DNA of 64,000 nt from Neelides folsomi (lineage: Eukaryota; Arthropoda; Collembola; Neelipleona; Neelidae). The stretch is from NCBI GenBank assembly GCA_034687125.1, contig JAQGBZ010000025.1, forward strand, positions 326,094 to 390,093, written 5' to 3'. Under the pieces are notes generated by a model. That model made no database searches and was not told the DNA's origin. It saw nothing but the letters and a program-made list of their open reading frames with translations. Position 1 is the stretch's first letter; each line of letters starts with the position of its first letter. Positions 11,239-22,900 of this stretch are shown here, piece after piece. The position numbers and the translations under genes were made by a program.

Positions 11239-13923
11239 GTCGGGCCGAGGCTGGAGCGCGTCTGGCACGCGTGGGGCGGACGCATGAGCAGCCTCGCTAT
11301 TTCCGGACCAGGTACCGCCTGACGTCACACTCCGATCGATTACCCACGACGACGTAGTCTCTCCTAATTGCCCAATTACACTCTTCTTAAATGAGATAAC
11401 CCACACTCCATTAACATTGACCCTCGGTCGGTACAATTTATCTCTACAAGATGAACCTCATTGGGAAGAGCCGCTCTCGACCTGAGGGAGAATCACTCCA
11501 ATGTTCCCATGCAATGTTCCAGTTCCAATGCAGGCCATGAGGAATCGACCCATCTTACGATCTGCCTCAATACAACCGCTATTATTCCTCCCCTCTTCGA
11601 CTTCGACCAAACTAGACGAGAACGAAGTTGAACGAAGTTTTACTTTCATAAAGGAAGATTGTATTGAGCCCCCACTCTTAATTCTATTCATTATGTAAAG
11701 ATCCCATCAATGGGATAATGTTCCAAGAGGCCGCTGCCAAGAATTGCATTGATGATGATGATGATGCTTATTATAAAACTATTGCATCATTCTCTCAATC
11801 TTGGCACCATGGAAAAAATTGGTAAGAACATATTTGTAAATAATGGTGGTGGTGAGGGGCCGTAAGAGTGATCATTGACTATGATAAGGATAAGAATGTG
11901 TAATTAAAATCTTCTCGACACTTCATGGTTTAAGGACTGGCGCGACGAATATGGACGAGACGGAAAAGTACAGACAAAATTCAATCATTTTTTGACTCCA
12001 TGACGGACGAGGTGAAGGAGGGACGAATAATAAATAAGTGAAATATGAGATTAATAAATGAGGATCTAAACCCTCTTGGATTGTCTTTTATATCTTTAAT
12101 CACTTGAGAGGAACCGTTGGGGAAAGCGGAGTAAGTTTCTCTGCTGCACCAGCCACAAATGTTATATAACAATATATATGGTATATACCATATAAAACAA
12201 TGAATATAGCCATTTATGTATTTACATGTATTAGTATATGGTTTGAGGGGTATACAATCAGGGGAATGTATAAATGGGAGAAGCATAGGGACATATAACA
12301 GAGGCAGAATATCGATTGATTCACTTTCATTGAGCAAATTCTACGGCGTAGTTTCGAGCCATGTGCTTCCTGCCTTCTTCCTTCCCCACGTCATGATTCA
12401 TCTCTCTCCAAAAGCCTTAATACTTTACTACGTGCTTTCCGCACGCAATGTGCAATATTCTCCACTCAGGAATTTTCCTATCAATTTCACAAAATGTATG
12501 AATTTCTTAGAAATCATTCAACAGATCCAAAACTTGACCCGTTCATTATACTCATGAATGTCTCCAATCATATCCGACCACATTGCATTTCCCATTTCCA
12601 TCTCATTTATTCATAATTTCCCGTTAAATCAAAAATTATTTAACTTTAATTTCCATATTATATTTCTATTTAAAAAGTGTTCAATTTTAAAGTTTTGTTA
12701 AACTTTAAAATTCCACACTTAAAAATTGTACGTTTGGCCATTGTAAAAAGTGTACCAAATGTTCTTTTGTTTCTTGTAAAAAATTTAACTTTATGGAATG
12801 CGGTGGAAGTAAGGAGTTCAATAATCTATATTTTAAATTTAATTGTACAATTTTTAGATACATTAAGTAATTTAACTAATGTATAAATAATGTCTTATTA
12901 CTTTATCTATTTAATATACTTTTTCAATATTTAATATGCATACATGAGCATTTCCCCCATTGATAATTTAATAACAGTAATTATTGAGAAAAATGCGATT
13001 ACGTTTATTATTCAATCCGCATCTACGTAAAATAGTAATTTAAAAGAAAATTGCATCTTGTAAATTGTCTATATTGCATTACATGCATTAAATCCTATAG
13101 TTCATTGTATTTATAAATGTCTACATATTTGTATATACAGGAGAAGATTAATATTTATTAGTAGTGAAATTTGATTAGTTATGCATGATGTTGTAGGGAA
13201 GGGATGAGAAGGGTTCAATGCATTGAGGAGTAGAAGGAGACCATAAAATGATGCTTAAACCCACGAGTTCATTTCCTAACATTAATTAATGAGAATATGT
13301 GATAAAATGCTGATACGAATTTTTCCTCATATTACCAGTTAGCTCAATTGCTCCAGCCGACTTTCAGCCTCGTGACCCTCATTAACAATTCATTGCCTCC
13401 ATGTAAAACAAGAACATGGAAAAGGCAATTTCTCTACATCCAGAATTGAGTAGAATTACATATTTAGTTACAATATTAATATTAGTAAGTCAGTAGACTT
13501 CTTTTGACTTTGAATATAAATATGTTAGATATAGGGAATTTTAAAAGGAGCATATTTTGCATAATCAAGGTATGCTCAAATGACTTGCCCAAGATCTTGC
13601 ACAAGTACTGTAGCACTGTATTTTTATACACCATCAACATGAACGTAGAAGGATGAAATGCATAGAGAGAGATGGGGAGGAATAGTCGGAGGATTAATGG
13701 ATCCCGTGTATGCATTGAATGTACGAAATGTATATGGATGGAAAGAGTAAAAATAGTTCAGGTTTGGCAAAGATTTGCTCCGGATAAAAATAGGGCAGAA
13801 GTGAAGATGGGAAGTCATTTTTTGGGAACGGCGAGAGGAACAATCGGTGCAACGAACGACCCTTGGAAAAATAGTAGATTTGTAAAAAGCAGATTATCAG
13901 TTTAACTTTTAACATCATTCACA
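11239..13923. other. divergent intergenic region between SLC6 and LUBEL
   Basis: About 2.7 kb separate the two head-to-head starts. The SLC6-proximal part (to about 11700) is richer in GC and contains short open frames on both strands, perhaps 5' UTR or promoter. From 11750 on it is AT-rich with no supported exon. A frame at 13672-13905 just before the LUBEL start may be leader sequence. Confidence 0.55.
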
Positions 13924-16900
13924 ATGCGGCAGTCGCCGGTTGTGTCCTCGAGGATCCAAATAGGAGGTCGCGTAATGCCGCCTTGGGTCACAGCACAAAA
14001 TAACGTAATTTTATACCCTATTCTCATCATAAACAATTTTCTAACTGATTGGATTTACAATGTAAATTTTACAGTCAAGGAGAGGATTCGACCAACGTCC
14101 TCCTCCATTGCCAGTTTCATCCCCGCCGGATGAATCGGATTATGAAGAAATCGATCATTTACCAAGATATTCAAACACCGGGCAAAAGAAACCAGGTTTT
14201 TTTCTTTTACAAGTCCAATACTTCATATATGGAAAAATTAAAAAATTGAGCCGTTAATAATTTAATATAAACAACGATTATTTTGACCAACGTTATTCAA
14301 TTATAGTAAAGCGTACTTGCGGCCTTTGTGGGAGTTCAAACCCCGTTGTTTCATGTGAAATGTGTAATGAACAAATTTTTTGCGGGTAAGAATTTTCTAT
14401 ATTTATTAAACACATTTATTACTTCTACAAATACGTATATTTGATATGAGAAAATAATACTAAATCTAGTACTTGAGTACTTATACAATTTATTAGTAGT
14501 TTATAGTATTTACGAGCAAATACATATACCAATATTTTAGTTGTACAGATTCTAATCCTCTCATCTTTTTTAACCTTTATAATAATAGTTATAGTCTATA
14601 CATTAGTTATATCAACTCAAGGCAAAATGATTTTCATCTTTAATTGATTATTTATAAACAAATACTGTACAGGTCATGCAACGATATGTATCACAGGCAT
14701 CCCAAACGAGCAAATCATTCTCGGAAGGTGAAATATTTCCCACGTTAAAGAATGTTGAATCAAAAGAGTTTTGATTGATGTAAACTATTGGCATTTGCTA
14801 ATTTGAATTTATATATAACAGCTTCTTGCAAGTGTGGAATCGCGTCCTCCGCTGCCACCAAAGACATTTTCTCCCTTTTTGCCGCCGGTTCCTCCCCCTC
14901 GGAGGAGACAGCGTTTGGCATCTGCATCAAGTTCACCGCAGCTGTGCCGTCGATTCATAGGTTCAAATAAATACAAAGCGACATGGGAATGCCATCCTTT
15001 TAAAATGGATTATCAATTGATTGCATTCGTATTACAGAAACGCCTCTTCCAACGACGCGGCTCGTAACGACTCAATTTAATCCCTTCGGGAGTTTGAGAA
15101 GACTTGTTGGGTTTGGACAAAGACCGCTCCCGCCAGTGCCACCACCAAGCCCACGTAATAACCCACGTAATAACTATACAACCCTCATAATAACTTGATA
15201 GTTATCCATTTATGAACCGACCTAAGCATGTTCAACCCACATTAATAAATGTTCAGTACATGAAAATGTAATCGAGTAAATTTATCGATTTTGGTTAAAT
15301 AATTCCAAGTGTTGGATAAATATCATACATTACATATTTTACATACAGTCATAAAGCTATGTATGGTGTATATGGTATATCTAGGTATTTATGTGTATGT
15401 GTATTTGTATTTGCAATAATTCAAGATCACTCTTTAATCGAAACCGATCAATATGTTTGTAAATTTATTGACAATTCGCCAATTTACATCTCAAGACTGT
15501 CACAAGTGAGATGAATGTGAAAGAGAATCAATCATGACTTGGTTGGATAATTCATGGGAGCTTTCTCTATGGAGCATCATTAGGGAGAGAAATTTCGAAC
15601 ATTTATAAGCCAATTTGAAATTAATTTGGAGAGTAAACTCAATTTTGTATATTTGTAGCTCCGCCAACCTCAAAAGTTGGGATTCCCCTCACCGTCCTCG
15701 AAATGAGCCGAGGGAGTCGAGGGAGCCTTGCGAGCCTTCAAAATATAGTAAGTTCCCAACTCCTATGAATCTCATGTAATAGGATTATAAATCTAACAAT
15801 GAGGTCTTCTGGTACAATGGTCTTCTATTAGAGATCAAAGAATGAATGGAACTTTATGTAATACATTGTAATATGGTACTACACATATTATCGTTGGAAG
15901 TATATTCCTCCAACTTTTGTAGAAGTGGAAAATGAAACCTTGAATGGTTCACAAAGTTGGGTTGGAATGCAATAATAGGATCATGGGAGATTGCCATATT
16001 ACAAATATAAATCTTTGAATAAGAGAGAATGAGGTGCAAAAGGATCTTTAATCGGATGGAATATCAATAATGCCTTTCCTATATTTTACACGTTAACCCA
16101 ATCTTCTTCTATCGATCCATAAAATACCAATATCCTACTGTATTTACTATACAGGGTGGTCCATAAATTGCTTTCTTTATTATGCAATTGCTTATTTATA
16201 AAAAGCAACTTATGGCCCACCTTGTACATTGTATATAACTACTACTATGCATGTTTATAGAAAAATCCTATATAGTTGTGTAGATATTTTACTAATAATT
16301 TCTCACTGATATGATATACAGTGCGTCAAAAGTTGCTTTCTTTTTTATGAGAGTGTCTATTTAAAAAAGAAAGCAACTTTTGACACACCCTGTATAATTC
16401 TTAAACGTGGGTGTGTTATTCAATATTGTATATTTATGTAGAAACAGACAAGTCACGACAGCGGATACCCGGAATGGGACGAAGAACCGAGAAGATTTTC
16501 AACTGCCAGTTCAAGCCATTTTGGAACCCTTCAACGGCAGACGCATCACCATCAACAACAACCTCCGTCACAACAACAATTTCGACGTCCCCTTCCAGGA
16601 CCGCCACTCCCGCCAAAGCCAATGTTCCGATCCGTCTTTGACTTGAGAGAAGAAGAGAACCGAGAACAGAGGAGAGAAATGATGCCAAGGAATAATAATA
16701 GGGAAATGGCGATGAGACCTCCATCAAGAAAGCTTGAAACTCCTCCGCCGCGTCCGCCTCCCTCGCCTTTAATGACAATGAGGAAGGAAGAAGAATTAAT
16801 GGAGAGAGATGACAGCGATTTCTCATCAGCAGATGAAACCACAATTCAACCGAATCCAACCGGCCCTTGGAGTTGCTCATTTTGCACATTCATTGTAAAC

Positions 16901-19900
16901 TTTTCATCTTATGCTTTCAATTAATGAATTGTAGTCTTTGAATTTAATCCAGATGTTTCTTTTGCCGATTTAGGCAAAGAGCTCACAATATAGTCAATAT
17001 AGTGTATGGCCAAAATTAACGAATTAACTTGGAGTTTTAATTAACTGGTAATTGAAAATTGGCTTTGCATTTTTAGAACCCAAGATCGTCTCGTGTGTGC
17101 ACCATTTGTGCCAAAACAAACACCGTTTACAACGAATATAATAAAATGGATAAAAGGAGAAACAGCAATGAAGATTTTTATGGGAATTCGATCGTCCAGC
17201 AAAACAAAACCCCGAAAGCATGTATGATCTGTATGAACACTTTAAACGGATATTTAGTTATGGTTATGGTTGAGTTAATTAAAACTACTTAATTGTTAAT
17301 GGGATAAAATACGTACTTAATTTTGAACAATGCAGTGACGACGACGGGTGTCGGAAGTTCACCACCGCAGAGACAACGGGCTTTTTCTGAGGTTGTTCGT
17401 AAACCAAGTCCGGGCTTTGCTCACTCTCGGGGAACTTCGCCGCCTCCGCAAGAAATTTCAACTCAGGTCAGTCTTAAACGTATTAGTTGATTGGAACTCC
17501 TACGCACTCAAAGATTGAAATGGTCTGCAACCAAAACCACAAGCTCATTAAACAAAGGAAACAAATGGGATAATAAAACTATACAGCTTTTGGTTCAATA
17601 GCTCTCCTGAATTGATATCAAAGTAGAATTCAAGTATGGTATATGTACTAATACATATGTATATGGTATATCTATTATATTAATTTTAATATGCTAATAA
17701 AAGGTATGTGGATCCCAAAGCATGCTTGTTCATATTAGAAATGAGCATTGGACCGGAAAGGACGAGAATGGTCCCATTGGTATTTATAAAAGAGCGATAT
17801 GCTAATTTTTTTGTTCGTTGTAGTTCAAGAAGGTCAATCAATGTTTAAGGCACGAACATTTTAATCTCTTAAAACGTGGTTTTAATGTGGTGAAAATATA
17901 TCAATATTGTGTTACACAGTTTTATTCACTTTGGAATATAGCTATACATATACCACACCTATATTTTATGAAGAATGGAATTTTATCTTTTCTTGTAGTA
18001 GCAACAGACTTTTATGAATATTCAGTATTGGAGTGATGGTTAATAAACTCACAAGAATTTAAACATTTTAATTTAATTCCGATAGTGTCTCAAATTAAAT
18101 TTTAATATACAGATAGTACGTATTGGTAAATTCTGCCAACGCATTTGCTAGATCTGGAAAATCAATATTTACACATCACAGAAGTAGTTTGTATTAGTAA
18201 TTCTATACTCTTACATAAATTTTTATGGTCATTTTGTAGGCAATTAAATATGTCGGTTTAAATATTGTTCACATCTAAAGTTTAATTTTTGTATGTTAAA
18301 GACCTATGAAGTTATTAGTAAACCCAAAGAGGAACCTCAGCCTCCTCCAATGAGCCCAATGTTTGATGAACCTGATGAGAGGAAGTTTGAAATGTCGGAA
18401 AAAGCTCAGCGTTACGCGGTAATTAATCAACTAATCACTTTTAAAGAGTTTGTCGAGAATAATCAAGAATAATTATTTGACCAAAAACAAATAATTAAAT
18501 AATGGCTAAATAATTAATAACTATGAACCTGATATTGTAATTCATCCGAATATAATAAAGATACATAATTAGATACAATACAATATAATATTTATGTAAT
18601 AATAGCTTAAAGTTAACATTCAACTTTTGTTTATTCGGTCCAATGGATAGCATTATTATGAACTAATTGGTTATATTAATTAGCGGAGGGCTGAACAACA
18701 GTCGAGGCTGAAACGGTCTCTTTCAACTCATTTGACAAACTCGAGTGATTTTGAGTCAACTGGGAATCTCTATCGATCTTTGTCTCGACACTCTCTCGCA
18801 AGTGATACAAGGGTAAGTATAATGATTTATATGCTAATTCATACTGTTTGTCCACTAATAAATTAACTTAATGATAGCTACAACAACATTCCTCATCAAA
18901 ATCAAATAAGTCGAGTATATTAAACTCAATCATTAAACAGATACAAATATCAACCAAACATCTGTACCATATACCATATATTGGTAATAACTGCTGCTAT
19001 AAACTGCATATAATATTGTAAGTAAAGGATAGATAAAGTATTGAGAGTATTAATACTAATAATGTGGCATTAAGTACATAATAAATAGTTTAGTTTAGTT
19101 TAATAGCTTAGTAAATAGTTTATATTTAATTATCCTTAATTAAATATTTAAATTGGAAATCAATATTATTTAGAGTCTTCCTATCTCTGGTCCACCATCA
19201 CGAGAAGATTCTCCTCCAAGACGCTTCACAGCTGCCCCATCCTGGGATGCTTTTCCTTCCCCAAGCGACTTTTTCGCTTCAATCGAAGATTTGGTCGCCC
19301 GAAGGAGACGAGACTCAATGAGATCTCAAGAGAATGAGCTCGGAATGCTTCTTAAGGTAACTCAGACAGTCTAGACAGACAAAGACAACCAATATTTGCT
19401 TTCTATTCGTTTATTAGGAAGCTGAGGAGTTTGGGTTTGGCCCTGAGGACGTTCAGGTGGCTCTTCGGATGTGTGGGGACAGAAATCCAATCAAATGGCT
19501 TCAAGTAAACATTAATTGAGGAAGGATGAATAAATAACAAATAGTCACTCATTTGGTTCATTTGTAGGAGGATTGGATTAAGATGATTGAAACTGTCCAA
19601 ACCCTTGCGACGAAGTATGGACGGGAAAAGGAGAATAATGAAATTGGGACGATTTCTACCAATGAAGCAAAACAGACACTTCGACAACATAAAGGAAATG
19701 TATGGGCTGCCGTGACTGGTAATTTTTATATTGGAAGATTGAAAAATTCTCTGTTTATCTTATGGGAAAGATTTTAATGTACTTTCTCCTATCTTAAATT
19801 TCCAGAATGTACAGAGCAAAGGAGAAAAAAGGTTCGTGAATTTTTTATTCTTAATTTCGTTCATTAAAAATTTCATTTGGGAATATCAGCTTATAAAGAA

Positions 19901-22900
19901 TATTTAATTTATTAGTCACATTACTGTATGAACATTATGTAATACTATACTTATTAAATGTTAGTTGCTTTCTTTTTTATATGATTATTTATAAGAAAGC
20001 AACTTATAGCCCACCCTGTACATTGAGTATACAGTAGTAAATGGACATTTCCAATTTTTAAATTAATTTCTAATAAATATCAGAACAAGTTAGTATTTTT
20101 AACAGCTACAACTTTCACTGTCTTTAATATTTTTTTTATATGGAAACATTTGGATATATTCGGATATATTGAATACAATGTATTGATGTATTGAATGAAT
20201 GTTAAATTAATGTTTTTATTCCAATAGTTTCATGAATTGGAATCTCGAGGTAACTTTGTCCGTGAGGATATTCTCACGGCTCTTACAGCAAATCATGGGA
20301 ATTTGGAGGCCGCTTATGTGGAGCTTTCAAAAGCTCAACTCAAGCCGTTTCTTATGAGAATTTGGGGTCCACCCAATGGAAGAGACAACGACGACTTTCC
20401 CTCCTTCCCCCAAAGTGACATTGAGAGAAAACCAGGGAAATTGGAACATTCCGAACGAGGTTCGTAATAAATTCACCTCTCATTTATCAAATATTTACCT
20501 GACTCCGTGTTATGAAAACATTGTAATAAAACCAATGGATTTGTGCTTTTGTGTTCTTTTTCATTATGGTTTTCATTAACATTTGCATACAATGTATGAA
20601 TTTAGAGAACATTACATAGACGAATTTGCAAACCTTACAATATTATTAAATTAACACTTTCACTCATCTTTTTTTCACAATATAATCTTCTATTGTTATT
20701 CAAAGTTCTAGAAATTTGCATAGGTAGAATTTTAGCACATGAAACGTTAATTTTTATTTATTTTGAGACAAATTGCTAATTTAAAGACAATTAGGAATTT
20801 CATATTATGAATTTATAGCAAGATCATATAATGTGTTAATGATGATGCATGATCATGCCTATTGTTAATGCATGAGCTAATGAGAAAACTTTTCACTGAC
20901 ATTGAATGAATGTGACAAGATAAGGGGAGGATATTAGTGAAACATTTTTCATTAATTAAGATACTTTTTAATGCTCTGACATTTTTCACTAATTGGATAC
21001 TTTTCACTTTTGTTTTGATATTCATTTGTAAAATAAGATTTTTGTTCTAGAATTAGAAATTAAAGAGAGTGAAGCGAAAGTTGAAACTTTGACTGAGGAT
21101 TCATGTGATGAAATAGCCGAAGATTGCGGTACGGTCGAACCCGAGTCTTACGTTGCGACGCTGATTCTTAATAAAGAGAAAGTGGAATTCCTCTCTTATG
21201 CAGTTGACAAGAAGGAAGATAAGAAAGAGGTCCAACAAATTCCGCATGTGAAAAAATTCAGTATTAAAGATAAAAAGCCAAAAAGGCCCAATTATCTCTC
21301 TTTGAATGTAAATCGGAAAAAAGCTCCAATGCATCCCAAAAGGGAACTCATTAAGGGAGAAATCCTATCACCAAAATTTAATTTTAAAGAAGAAAAATTC
21401 AATCTGAACCAAATGGTCAAAATGCAAGAGGAATTAAACAGGAATTTAAACCTTGAAATTCAAAGACATGAATTACAACAATCCATGAAGAAAAAATTAG
21501 AAGAATCAAATGCTCAGAAAAATTCAAATCTGCAAAAAGATTCAAATCCGCAAAAACCTTCAAATCCGCAAAATGCCATAAATCCACAAAAAGATTCCAG
21601 TGCCCTAAAAAATCCATATTTGCAAAAAGATCCAAATCTGCAAAAAGATTTATTGCAAAAAGATCCAAATTTGGAAAAAGATTCCATTTTAAAGAAAAAC
21701 ATCCAAGGGAGAATTTCATTAAATGGGCAAATTTACCCAAAGACTTATGACAATAAACAAGAAGAGGAAATTGACGATTATCCAGATTCCGAGAAAGAAG
21801 TTGGAATCGTGATAAAAAAAGAATTTACCCAAACTGGAATGAACTCTGTTTCTCCCAACAAATCTCCAAATGATGTGCAGAGCGACGATGGGATTTCCAA
21901 TAATTACGAAGACATTGCAAGCCAAGAGGAATATTACGATGAGTCCGAAGACGGGGATTTCTTTAATGAGAGCGACTTTGACTATGGTGACGAAGAGGAA
22001 TTGGGACCGAGCGAGGAACCTAATGAGACTGCGGAAGTCTTCCTTGTCAAAGTTCCAATGGGTCATTTGGCCAAACTCATCACCGTCCAAAATAACTTCG
22101 GGCAGGCTAAATTAAGCGATGAAGTTGAAGTTAAAGAAGATGAGTTAAGCTCAATTCAGGTATACTTAACTACCTAAATTAACCTATACAATATTATTAT
22201 AACTTTTACAACTTTTGAACTTTTAACAATTCAGCATTTTTTCTCAACTCATCGCTTCTTTCATCGATGTGAGTTTAAATGTTAAATGTTATTTGCAGAA
22301 GGAAGTAATGAGGCTTATGAAGCACGGTTTGAGTTCGGAGAAAGCCGCCCTTGCGGCTCATTTACTTCAGATGGAATTCACTGAAGAAGACGCGATTTCA
22401 GCAGCCGGAGAATGCAATTCGCTTTCAACAGCTTTGGCTTACCTTCAACAACACTGCCAACTCTGTGATGGAAAATTCAATGCTAAAGAGGTAAATTATG
22501 AAATGAGTCATTTCTCATATGAGTGAAGGTACGCAGTATTTATCATCATAAAATGAATTGAATTGAGTAATTTTGAATTTAAATTAATTAAAAATACAAA
22601 ATATATTTTTAATTAAAATTTTCATTAGATGATTTCCATGATCCATTGTACTCATTGCTGTTGTCGAAATTGTGCCAGAGAATACTTCATGGTAATTAAT
22701 TAACGGGTTTATATTATTTTGACATTTTAGAATAAACGATTTTGACATTTGTATGTATATTAAAAAGAAAAATATTTTGGGGTAATAACATACAATATAG
22801 TAGCTCAATCTATGAAAATTTATTTAAACTATATTGATTATCAAAATTGTTGACAGATTGAGCTACTATATTGTTCTCTATTACCCCAAAATCAATAAAT

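Noticed and set aside
21417-21740. Cys/Phe-rich minus frames opposite LUBEL exon 18
   Set aside because: They are shadows of the N-x-Q-K-D coding repeat; periodic FCGF-like residues arise from the reverse complement of the repeat.
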